Shown here: in pieces, positions 1 through 6,137 of the stretch
Layout: the number at the start of each line of letters is the position of its first letter
How positions within the stretch are numbered: position 1 is the first letter of the stretch
NCBI GenBank assembly: GCA_034422875.1
Contig: DAOUJI010000026.1
Location: forward strand, 1-8,737
Reading direction: 5' to 3'
Length of the DNA: 8,737 bases
Source: DAOUJI01 sp034422875
GTDB taxonomy: Bacteria > Chloroflexota > Dehalococcoidia > Lucifugimonadales > JAGWBF01
Made by a program: the position numbers and the translations under genes
Notes under the pieces: model-generated
What the model saw: only the letters and a program-made list of their open reading frames with translations
Told to the model about the DNA's origin: nothing
The model's database searches: none

Positions 1-1
1 C

Positions 2-823
2 GACTTGAACCGGGCCGATCTGAGCTACGCGGACCTTACGGACGCCAACCTGGAAGGGGCCAATCTGGGGAAAGCCGTTTTCTTCGGCTCAACATTGAAC
101 GCGACCAGATTGACCGACGCAATACTGTTCCACACGGCCTTCGGAGACTGCGACCTAAGCCAGGTTATAGGCTTGGACCAGCTCCGTCACGTAGGGCCCA
201 GCGTCATCGGCCTGGACACAATATCCCGCACTCCAGTCACGCTCCCTGAAGCATTCTTGCGAGGGACCGGGACACCGGAGGACTTAATTGCAACCAGGCA
301 GTCCCAGGACGCCGTCGGCCACTACACCTGCTTCATTTCCTACTTTTCCAAGGACCGCGAGTTCGCTCAGAAGCTGAGCCTGGACCTTCAGAACAGAGGC
401 GTAAGGTGTTGGGCATTTCCCGCCGACGCCAAGGTCGGACGTTGGGTGCCGGAGACAGCCAGCTCCAGCGAGCTGGGCCTGTGGGTGACCGCTGACGTGG
501 AGAAGGGCATCCTCTACTACGATAAGCTGGTGGTGGTGCTGTCGGACCACTCCCTGGCCAATGAGCACCTGCGGGAGGAGTTCACCAGGGGAGCCAAGAA
601 ACAGAACGACACTGGCCAATGGGTGATGAAGCCGGTGACCATTTCAGACCTGGCCTACGACGACAGGAACCGCAACGTCAAGCTGTTGGGGTTGACCGGG
701 TACCGGATGTTCGACTTCCGCAACTGGGAAACTGAGACCGAATACGGGACCGCTCTGGAAGAACTCCTGGCCAGTCTTGACGCCGATATTCCAGCCGCGG
801 AGGCAGTGAACAGCCCCGAATAG
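2..823 (+). CDS. Pentapeptide-repeat/TIR domain protein, 5' truncated by the window edge
   Basis: The C-terminal 273 codons are visible. Residues are numbered from the TTG at 5, which is an internal Leu and not a start: the frame is open to the window edge, and Asp(2-4)-Leu(5-7) continues the pentapeptide rhythm. Residues 4-53 form ten A(D/N)LXX-like pentads with central Leu or Phe every five residues (6, 11, 16 through 51), predicting a right-handed quadrilateral beta-helix. A linker (about 57-95, with RHVGPS, GLDT and FLRG) matches what I recall of bacterial pentapeptide-TIR proteins. The TIR domain spans about 107-258: box 1 FISYFSKD (110-117), GVRCW (132-136), YDKLVVVLS (172-180). Glu192 in LREEF aligns with the catalytic NADase Glu of TIR domains. 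The Trp usually four residues before it is His188, and about 13 extra residues follow KVG (143-145). TIR domains act as NAD+ hydrolases or scaffolds; an antiphage or cell-death role is inference. The stop lies 15 bases from the convergent thioesterase gene. Confidence 0.85.
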   Translation, partial: DLNRADLSYADLTDANLEGANLGKAVFFGSTLNATRLTDAILFHTAFGDCDLSQVIGLDQLRHVGPSVIGLDTISRTPVTLPEAFLRGTGTPEDLIATRQSQDAVGHYTCFISYFSKDREFAQKLSLDLQNRGVRCWAFPADAKVGRWVPETASSSELGLWVTADVEKGILYYDKLVVVLSDHSLANEHLREEFTRGAKKQNDTGQWVMKPVTISDLAYDDRNRNVKLLGLTGYRMFDFRNWETETEYGTALEELLASLDADIPAAEAVNSPE

Positions 824-838
824 CCGTCCGGTTGCGCT

Positions 839-1192
839 TTATCCGGGGCGGGAAATCAGGGCTCGCACGTGGGTGCCGTCGCCTATCTTGTTTTCCCCAT
901 CGTAGGCTTCAACCGTGAATGTAAGCTTGTTGCCCGACATCTCCGTCAGTTCGGCCCGCGCCACTATCGTGGCTCCTATGGACGCCGGAGCCAGATGTCT
1001 CACATTGACTATGAATCCAACCGTAGTCTGTCCCGCTTCCAGATGAGCGTCCACAGCCTGTTGGGAGGCGCCTTCCATCAGGCCAATCATTGCAGGCGTG
1101 GAGAACTTGTTTACGTGTCCAGCGACATTGTGGTCGCCGACTACGGTCTCTCTCTCCCCTTTCAGTCCTATGCTTAGCTTTTCTCCGGCCAT
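839..1192 (-). CDS. FlK-like hotdog-fold acyl-CoA thioesterase
   Basis: This 117-residue protein is a single hotdog domain of the fluoroacetyl-CoA thioesterase (FlK)-like family, predicted to hydrolyse a small acyl-CoA thioester in the cytoplasm. Numbered from the ATG at 1192, Thr32 (in FSTPAMIGLME), Glu40, His66 (in VNVRHLAP) and Arg110 (in GDGTHVRALI) align without gaps to FlK Thr42, Glu50, His76 and Arg120, a constant offset of ten. The loop before Thr32 is about four residues shorter than the FlK lid, so fluoroacetate need not be the substrate; the true substrate is unknown. A TTG lies directly upstream of the ATG, but AGGAGG at 1197-1202 is four bases from the ATG and only one from the TTG, so the ATG is preferred. 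The gene is divergent from argF and convergent with the TIR gene, and no pathway partner is adjacent. Confidence 0.82.
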   Translation of the reverse strand: MAGEKLSIGLKGERETVVGDHNVAGHVNKFSTPAMIGLMEGASQQAVDAHLEAGQTTVGFIVNVRHLAPASIGATIVARAELTEMSGNKLTFTVEAYDGENKIGDGTHVRALISRPG

Positions 1193-1196
1193 CAAG

Positions 1197-1202
1197 CCTC
1201 CT
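1197..1202 (-). promoter_or_regulatory. Shine-Dalgarno for the FlK-like thioesterase
   Basis: On the minus strand the bases read AGGAGG, a perfect anti-16S match, with four bases (CTTG) before the ATG at 1192. It decides the start in favour of ATG over the adjoining TTG at 1195-1193. Confidence 0.7.
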
Positions 1203-1303
1203 GTCCTCGAGTCCGTCAGCGTTGGCTCTAGCTGCCGTCAATTCTATATCCGTTCAAAGGGTAAATCCACCTCATCCCCGATAAAGAGAGAAAGAGCCAC
1301 AGC

Positions 1304-1331
1304 TTGAAGGGCTTACGAGTTATGGGATAAT
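1304..1331 (+). promoter_or_regulatory. Candidate sigma70-type promoter of the argF-der-plsY-gpsA operon
   Basis: A -35-like TTGAAG (1304-1309) is followed after 16 bases by GATAAT (1326-1331), which matches TATAAT at five of six positions. It is preceded by TG plus one base (1323-1325), an extended -10. Transcription would start near 1338, giving a leader of about 29 bases before argF with no room for a riboswitch or leader peptide. A weaker alternative lies upstream: TTGGCT (1222-1227), 17 bases, TATATC (1245-1250). I see no ARG-box-like operator. Confidence 0.55.
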
Positions 1332-1352
1332 ATTCCTGCCCCAACCCAAAAG

Positions 1353-1359
1353 AAGGAGG
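1353..1359 (+). promoter_or_regulatory. Strong Shine-Dalgarno for argF
   Basis: AAGGAGG ends seven bases before the ATG at 1367, near-ideal spacing. It is the strongest ribosome-binding site of the plus-strand operon and fixes the argF start. Confidence 0.8.
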
Positions 1360-1366
1360 ACTGGAC

Positions 1367-2281
1367 ATGGCGCCCCATCTGATCTCGATCCAAGACTTGA
1401 CCAGCCGTCAAATTGAAGGGCTGCTGGTGCGAGGTCGAGAGCTGGCCGATGGAGTGTCTGCTGCACCGCTTGCCAACAAGACCGTGGCCCTCCTGTTCGA
1501 CAAACCGTCCCTGCGCACCAAAGTCTCCTTCCAGGTGGGCATACAACAATTGGGCGGCTATTCGGTCTACATGGGGCCGGAAGAGGTGGGGCTGGGTAAG
1601 CGGGAAGCTGTCTCCGACGTGGCCAGGGTGTTGTCCCGGTACGTGGACTGCATCGTGGCCAGGGTGTTCGGACACGAAGACCTGGAGGAGCTGGCCCAAT
1701 TCTCGTCCGTTCCCGTGATTAACGCACTGTCCGATTGGGAGCACCCATGCCAGACCCTGGCCGACCTGATGACCATTCGCGACTCCAAGGGCCGACTTGA
1801 CGGCCTTAAGGCAGCCTACATAGGAGACGGCAACAATGTTGCCCGCAGCCTTTGCCTGGGCGCGGCAGCGATGGGCATGAGCTTTTCCATTGCCTCTCCT
1901 GACGGCTACGGTTTGGACGACGATACACTGGACGCGGCCAGAAGGGCTTCCGATGCTACAGGGGCGGAGTTGAAGACAGTGGTCCTGCCCTCCGACGCTG
2001 CGGCGGGAGCGGACGTGGTCTACACCGACGTCTGGGCCAGCATGGGTCAAGAGGCGGAAGCCCAGGCACGTCAGGCGGCTTTTCAAGGCTACACCGTGGA
2101 CTCCCACCTCATGAGCCAAACCGATGACGGCGCCATATTCATGCACGATATGCCGGCCCACTACGGTGAAGAGGTGGCTCCGGGAATGCTGGAACATCCC
2201 CAATCCGTCGCATACACCCAGGCCGAGAACAGGCTCCATGCCCAGAAAGCGCTGCTTGAGTATATAATGGGAGGAGCCTGA
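1367..2281 (+). CDS. argF: Ornithine carbamoyltransferase (altered HCLP motif)
   Basis: The enzyme transfers the carbamoyl group from carbamoyl phosphate to ornithine to give citrulline in arginine biosynthesis. At 304 residues it has normal family length. Visible motifs: KPSLRTKVSF (46-55), the carbamoyl-phosphate loop equivalent to STRTR with a final Lys; DWEHPCQ (123-129); GDGNNVAR (153-160), opening the second domain; and DVWASMG (221-227), the ornithine-binding SMG loop that separates OTCases from aspartate transcarbamylases. The usual HCLP catalytic motif reads HDMP (260-263) followed by AHYGEEV, so the conserved Cys is Asp261. The DNA here (2139-2153 region) is in clean frame, so this does not look like a frameshift. 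The rest of the C-terminal helix (AENRLHAQKALL) is canonical. The gene is first in a run with der 23 bases downstream, has its own promoter and a strong Shine-Dalgarno. OTCase is the confident call; the kinetic effect of the Cys change is unknown. Confidence 0.93.
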   Translation: MAPHLISIQDLTSRQIEGLLVRGRELADGVSAAPLANKTVALLFDKPSLRTKVSFQVGIQQLGGYSVYMGPEEVGLGKREAVSDVARVLSRYVDCIVARVFGHEDLEELAQFSSVPVINALSDWEHPCQTLADLMTIRDSKGRLDGLKAAYIGDGNNVARSLCLGAAAMGMSFSIASPDGYGLDDDTLDAARRASDATGAELKTVVLPSDAAAGADVVYTDVWASMGQEAEAQARQAAFQGYTVDSHLMSQTDDGAIFMHDMPAHYGEEVAPGMLEHPQSVAYTQAENRLHAQKALLEYIMGGA

Positions 2282-2304
2282 CCTTATTCCGCCCCGGGAG
2301 CGCC

Positions 2305-3624
2305 ATGACTAATCCCCTCGTAGCCATCGTGGGCCGTCCCAATGTCGGCAAGTCCACTCTCTTCAACCGTCTGGCTGGAAGCCGGGACGCCATCGTCTCG
2401 GATATTCCAGGCACTACCCGTGACCGCCTGCTGGCCGAGGTCGTCTTCGCCGATTGCCGGATGACCATCGTAGACACCGGGGGACTTGAGCCGCGTCCTC
2501 AAGACCCGTTGCGAGAGCAGGTCAAATCGCAAGTCGAAGCGGCGGTGGCTGAAGCCGAGATAATCATTTTCGTGATGGACGCAGTGACCGGGCTCAACCC
2601 CATGGACGCGGAAATCGCCGACTGGCTCCGGCGCACCCACAAGCGCGTCATTACAGCGGTAAACAAGGCGGACAACCAGAACAGGGAGGCCTCAGGAGCT
2701 GAATTCTACGGCCTCGGGCTGGGAGACCCGCTCCTCATCAGCGCATACCACAACCTGGGAATCCACGACCTCATGGAACAGGTGGTGAGCCGTCTTCCGC
2801 CGTCGGAGGAGCTATACCCTGACGAAGAAGAGTCCCTGAAACTGGCGATAATAGGGCGCACCAACGTGGGGAAGTCCATGCTGACCAACGCCATCCTGGG
2901 CCAGGAACGGGCCATAGTCAGCGAGATTCCCGGCACTACGAGAGACGCCCTGGACACCCGCTTCATCTATGATGGGTCGCCGGTGACGCTCATCGACACG
3001 GCCGGCATAAGGCGGCCCGGCAAGGTCGGCAAGGGAATCGAATACTACTCAACCCTGCGGTCGACCCGCGCAGTGCAACGGTGTGACATAGCCCTGCTGG
3101 TCATGGACGCTGCTGAGTTGGCTACCGCCCAGGACGCTCACGTCTCCGGATATGCGTGGGACGCCTACCGAGGAATCGTCGCCGTCATCAATAAATGGGA
3201 CCTCAGGGAAAACGTGGACGTCTATGAGAAAGAGGAGGCCATCCAGACCGTCAGGAGCAGGCTCCACTTCATGCCCTACGTCCCCATCACCTTCACATCT
3301 GCCTTGAACGGCGACGGGGTGGATGACCTGGTCAAGCTCTCTCTTGCCATATACAAAGAACGAACTCAGAGGGTCCCTCCTGAAAAGCTGAACAGGACTC
3401 TCATGGACGCCATGGCGGACCACATGCCCCCGGCTAGACGGGGCAGGCGGTTGAGAATAACTCAGGTGCGGCAACTGGGGGCCAACCCTCCCACGTTCGT
3501 CTTTGCCGTCAGCGATCCCAAGCTGGTACACTTCTCCTACGAACGGTTCCTGGAAAACAGGCTACGGACGGCCTTCGGCTACACGCACACCCATCTGCGG
3601 CTCGTGTTTCGACAGAGGATATAA
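2305..3624 (+). CDS. der: Ribosome-assembly GTPase Der (EngA)
   Basis: Der is a double-GTPase that acts in maturation of the 50S ribosomal subunit. The 439-residue length is typical. GTPase domain 1 (about 4-165) has G1 GRPNVGKS (10-17), G2 PGTTRD (35-40), G3 DTGG (57-60), G4 NKAD (120-123) and G5 SAYH (146-149). Domain 2 (about 178-350) repeats the set: GRTNVGKS (184-191), PGTTRD (209-214), DTAG (231-234), NKWD (296-299) and TSAL (331-334). The C-terminal KH-like domain (about 355-439) is basic and ends in the usual THLRLVFRQR-type tail. All nucleotide-binding motifs are intact. The ATG at 2305 is preceded by GGGAG (2296-2300) four bases away, and the N-terminus begins immediately before the first G1 loop as in the family. 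It lies between argF and plsY and is probably co-transcribed; der next to plsY-gpsA is a recurrent bacterial arrangement. Confidence 0.97.
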   Translation: MTNPLVAIVGRPNVGKSTLFNRLAGSRDAIVSDIPGTTRDRLLAEVVFADCRMTIVDTGGLEPRPQDPLREQVKSQVEAAVAEAEIIIFVMDAVTGLNPMDAEIADWLRRTHKRVITAVNKADNQNREASGAEFYGLGLGDPLLISAYHNLGIHDLMEQVVSRLPPSEELYPDEEESLKLAIIGRTNVGKSMLTNAILGQERAIVSEIPGTTRDALDTRFIYDGSPVTLIDTAGIRRPGKVGKGIEYYSTLRSTRAVQRCDIALLVMDAAELATAQDAHVSGYAWDAYRGIVAVINKWDLRENVDVYEKEEAIQTVRSRLHFMPYVPITFTSALNGDGVDDLVKLSLAIYKERTQRVPPEKLNRTLMDAMADHMPPARRGRRLRITQVRQLGANPPTFVFAVSDPKLVHFSYERFLENRLRTAFGYTHTHLRLVFRQRI

Positions 3625-3627
3625 TTC

Positions 3628-4362
3628 ATGGCCCAGGTCGTGACAGCCCTGGTTATACCCCCGGCTCTGGCCGTATACGTCGCCATAATGATGGTCAGGG
3701 CCGACCTGGACTCCACCGCGGGACAATACGCACTCCTCATACCCGTCGCCTACATCCTGGGCTCAATCCCCTGGGGCTTCCTTATCGGCCTGGCAGTGAA
3801 GGGCGTGGACATACGCCAGTACGGCAGCGGGAAAATCGGGACCTCCAACGTGCTGCGGACTGCCGGCGGCAAATTCGCGGCGATAGCCTTGGCTTTGGAC
3901 CTGAGCAAGGGGCTTCTGGCCGTGCTCATGGCCCGGCTGGTGGCCGACGACCCTGCGGTGGAGGTTGTCGCGGGCTTGGCCGCCTTGGCTGGACACAACT
4001 GGTCTGTCTTCTTGGCCTTCAAGGGCGGCAGGGGAATTGCCACGGGGCTCGGTGGCCTGCTTATCATGCAGCCGATAGCCGGGGCCATTGCTATTGGAGC
4101 CTTCCTGCCCATTACTCTGGGGACGCGCATTCTTTCGTTGGGCTCCATCGTTTCCAACTGGACTGCGTTCGTGGCCTTGCTGGTCATAGTCTTATTGGAC
4201 TACACATCCGCCACATATCTCTGGTATGTAGGCATTGGCTGCGCGCTCATCACCTGGCAACACAGGGACAACATCCAACGCATCATACGCGGGACCGAAA
4301 GGCGCCTCGGCCAACCCGCCGAACAACTGGAAGAACCCTCCACACCCGGAGCGGGCGGATAG
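3628..4362 (+). CDS. plsY: Glycerol-3-phosphate acyltransferase PlsY
   Basis: PlsY is an integral membrane enzyme that acylates glycerol-3-phosphate at sn-1 using acyl-phosphate, the first committed step of phospholipid synthesis. Family motifs are present: ILGSIPWGFLIG (43-54) in the first core membrane helix; GSGKIGTSNVLRTAG (66-80), the phosphate-binding loop, usually GSGNxGATN; GHNWSVFLAFKGGRGIATG (122-140); and HRDNIQRIIRGTE (212-224). About seven hydrophobic segments are visible (about 3-22, 34-56, 82-104, 112-129, 141-165, 173-192, 195-210). At 244 residues it is longer than the usual 190-220, with an extra N-terminal hydrophobic segment (1-25) and a polar tail after 225. The ATG at 3628 is three bases after the der stop, with AGAGGA (3614-3619) eight bases upstream inside der, which supports this start; internal Met21 or Met22 are less well supported. 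Its substrate is made by gpsA immediately downstream. Confidence 0.93.
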   Translation: MAQVVTALVIPPALAVYVAIMMVRADLDSTAGQYALLIPVAYILGSIPWGFLIGLAVKGVDIRQYGSGKIGTSNVLRTAGGKFAAIALALDLSKGLLAVLMARLVADDPAVEVVAGLAALAGHNWSVFLAFKGGRGIATGLGGLLIMQPIAGAIAIGAFLPITLGTRILSLGSIVSNWTAFVALLVIVLLDYTSATYLWYVGIGCALITWQHRDNIQRIIRGTERRLGQPAEQLEEPSTPGAGG

Positions 4363-4371
4363 CACGCCCGC
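4351..4371 (+). other. GC-only stem-loop across the plsY stop, upstream of gpsA
   Basis: GCGGGCG (4351-4357) and CGCCCGC (4365-4371) form a perfect 7-bp all-GC stem with a 7-base loop that contains the plsY TAG stop (4360-4362). It ends seven bases before the gpsA ATG. No U-tract follows, so it is not an intrinsic terminator. A GGAG (4348-4351) abuts its 5' arm. It probably affects translation of gpsA, by coupling or by bringing this GGAG closer to the start; the function is inference. Confidence 0.6.
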
Positions 4372-4378
4372 CCTCGCC

Positions 4379-5389
4379 ATGTCCAGCGCAACGGTAATCG
4401 GCCCTACAAGCTGGGGAACTACCCTTGCCATCATCCTTGCCAGAAACGGCGTCCAGACCACTCTTCTGGCCCGCACTGAAGGAGAATCCACGGCGCTTCA
4501 AGCCGGTCGTCAGAACCCCAGATTCCTGCCTGGAGTGTCCTTCCCGGAAGGACTGACCTGCGCCCACGATTACGGTGAAGCCCTAGCCGACATCGACATG
4601 CTGGTGTTGGCGGTGCCCTCCGGGAGTTTCAGAGACAACGTGAGACGCATCTCGGGTTCGATCGGGGGAAGTCCCATAGTCGTCAGCGCCTCCAAGGGGC
4701 TGGAAATGGACACCGGCAAGTCCATGAGCCGTGTGCTGATGGAGGAGTTGCCGGGGAACATAGCCGACAGCGTCGCCGTGCTGTCGGGCCCCAATCTGGC
4801 CAAAGAAATCGTCCACGGCAAGCCCGCTTCCACAGTGATAGCCTCATCCGTCGAAAGCGTGGCGGCGCAGGCCCAGTCCATGTTCATGTCGCCCAGTTTC
4901 AGGGTATACATCAACGACGACATCATTGGCGTCGAACTTGGCGGAGCTCTCAAGAACATCATAGCTTTAGGGGCCGGGATATGCGACGGCCTTGGGGCGG
5001 GCGACAACAGCAAGGCCGCTTTCATGACCAGGGGCCTGGCCGAAATCACACGTCTGGGAACGGCTGCCGGCGCAAACCCCGCCACCTTTGCCGGGCTGGC
5101 CGGACTGGGGGACCTGATGGCGACTTGCGCCAGCCCCCTCAGCCGCAACCACCACGTCGGAGTGGAGTTGGCGGCGGGGAAAAGCATTCAAGACATCCTT
5201 GAGGACATGGACAACGTGGCCGAGGGGGTGTACACCACCGTGGCGGCTTTGAAGATGGCTGACTCGCTGGGCGTTGAGATGCCCATTGCCCAAGCCACCT
5301 ACCGCGTTCTATACGAGGGTCTCGACCCCCAACAGGCGGCAGCGGAGCTAATGGGGCGCCCTCCAAGGTCGGAACTGGAGCGGTCCTAG
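4379..5389 (+). CDS. gpsA: NAD(P)-dependent glycerol-3-phosphate dehydrogenase
   Basis: GpsA reduces dihydroxyacetone phosphate to sn-glycerol-3-phosphate in the cytoplasm, supplying PlsY, its upstream neighbour. At 336 residues it has family length. An N-terminal Rossmann fold begins at VIGPTSWGTTLA (6-17), where the usual GAGSWG reads GPTSWG. Further motifs: VSASKGLE (102-109); LSGPNLAKEI (135-144); GGALKNIIALGAGICDGLG (188-206) with the catalytic Lys192; GDNSKAAFMTRGLAE (208-222), substrate binding; and FAGLAGLGDLMATCAS (237-252) followed by LSRN (254-257). The frame is open from 4235, inside plsY, but the Rossmann glycine motif starts directly after the ATG at 4379, so that start is chosen. 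It lies 16 bases past the plsY stop and has no Shine-Dalgarno at normal distance; a stem-loop lies between. The stop overlaps the convergent rsmE stop by four bases. Confidence 0.95.
   Translation: MSSATVIGPTSWGTTLAIILARNGVQTTLLARTEGESTALQAGRQNPRFLPGVSFPEGLTCAHDYGEALADIDMLVLAVPSGSFRDNVRRISGSIGGSPIVVSASKGLEMDTGKSMSRVLMEELPGNIADSVAVLSGPNLAKEIVHGKPASTVIASSVESVAAQAQSMFMSPSFRVYINDDIIGVELGGALKNIIALGAGICDGLGAGDNSKAAFMTRGLAEITRLGTAAGANPATFAGLAGLGDLMATCASPLSRNHHVGVELAAGKSIQDILEDMDNVAEGVYTTVAALKMADSLGVEMPIAQATYRVLYEGLDPQQAAAELMGRPPRSELERS
5386..5389. other. CTAG palindrome carrying both convergent stop codons
   Basis: The tetranucleotide CTAG (centre of CCTAGG, 5385-5390) supplies TAG (5387-5389) to gpsA on the plus strand and TAG (5388-5386) to rsmE on the minus strand. 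The convergent genes overlap by four bases, with no intergenic spacer for a terminator. Confidence 0.95.
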
Positions 5390-6132
5390 GGTTCCATTTC
5401 GCCCAGGGCGAACATCAACGCGCTGACCGCCGCTATGCCTGCTGTTTCAGCCCTGAGTATGCGCCTCCCCAGGCTCACAGGGTCCAGGCCCTTTCCACGG
5501 GCGTAATCCACTTCTTCAGGGGAAAGTCCGCCCTCCGGGCCGATTATCAAGGCCACGTCTTCCGGGTCGGGGGCCTCAGAAATGGCCGTAGAGAGGCTTT
5601 TGGCCTCTTCACCCTCCCAGGGGAGGAAAACCAGCGTCGAGGCGTCTTCCAGAGCGTCACACACTTCCGTGAACGACATGGCCGCTCCGATCTCCGGTAT
5701 CGTCGCCCTGCCCGACTGCTCGGCGGCCTCCACCACAATCTTCCTCCATCTGGCTGCCCTTCCAGGTTGGGCCTCGTTGCGGGACTGGGGCACGGACCTC
5801 TGACACTGCATGGGCACAAAGCAGGAAACCCCCAGTTCAGTCCCTTTTTGCAGCGTCCAGTCGAATTTGCTCCCCTTCATTACTCCCTGATAGAGAGTAA
5901 GCCTGACCGAGGGTTCTCCTCGTCCCTTCTCTGCCGACAGGACGCTCCCAACCACATGGTCTCTACTAACGCTGTCCAGCCTGATAGTCCATTCCATGCC
6001 AGAGCCGTCGAAGAGGACTATTCCGGAGCCGGGAGACAACCGCAGCACTCTGCCGATGCGGTGAGCGATCTCTCCACGGATGTCCACACGGTCGCTGCCG
6101 GCCCATTCCCAAGGAACGAAGAAACGGTGCAT
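5386..6132 (-). CDS. rsmE: 16S rRNA m3U1498 methyltransferase RsmE
   Basis: RsmE methylates N3 of U1498 in 16S rRNA of the 30S subunit using S-adenosylmethionine. The 248-residue protein has an N-terminal PUA-like RNA-binding domain (about 1-70, starting MHRFFVP and containing HRIGRVLRL at 24-32) and a C-terminal SPOUT methyltransferase domain. Family motifs are KGSKFDWTLQKGTELGV (86-102), VVEAAEQSGRATIPEI (133-148), LIIGPEGGLSPEEV (195-208) and SLGRRILRAETAGIAA (220-235); the last two form the trefoil-knot cofactor site. The frame stays open to 6594 inside prmA, but MHRFF matches the family N-terminus, and GGAG on the minus strand (6144-6141) lies eight bases before the ATG at 6132. Only five bases separate it from the prmA stop, so the two are surely co-transcribed and probably translationally coupled. 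Confidence 0.95.
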   Translation of the reverse strand: MHRFFVPWEWAGSDRVDIRGEIAHRIGRVLRLSPGSGIVLFDGSGMEWTIRLDSVSRDHVVGSVLSAEKGRGEPSVRLTLYQGVMKGSKFDWTLQKGTELGVSCFVPMQCQRSVPQSRNEAQPGRAARWRKIVVEAAEQSGRATIPEIGAAMSFTEVCDALEDASTLVFLPWEGEEAKSLSTAISEAPDPEDVALIIGPEGGLSPEEVDYARGKGLDPVSLGRRILRAETAGIAAVSALMFALGEMEP

Positions 6133-6137
6133 GGACC

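Noticed and set aside
5..7. TTG at the left edge as the start of the TIR protein.
   Set aside because: The frame is open upstream and this codon is the central Leu of a pentapeptide unit, so the gene continues outside the window.
814..848. Imperfect inverted repeat (CCCCGAATA with TATCCGGGG, one mismatch, 17-base loop) across the convergent stops of the TIR and thioesterase genes.
   Set aside because: Possible bidirectional terminator, but the loop is long, there is a mismatch, and neither strand has a T-run after it.
1193..1303. Minus-strand promoter for the thioesterase gene, from TATAGAAT near 1238-1245.
   Set aside because: The -10-like element has no acceptable -35 at 16-18 bases. A promoter must exist somewhere here, but I cannot place it.
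4235..4378. A 48-codon N-terminal extension of gpsA from an upstream in-frame ATG.
   Set aside because: It overlaps plsY in another frame, has a low-complexity out-of-frame character, and the GpsA Rossmann motif begins right after the ATG at 4379.
5398..5412. Short perfect inverted repeat TTCGCCC-A-GGGCGAA just after the gpsA stop, a candidate gpsA terminator.
   Set aside because: It lies inside the rsmE coding sequence, the real loop leaves about six pairs, and no T-run follows on either strand.
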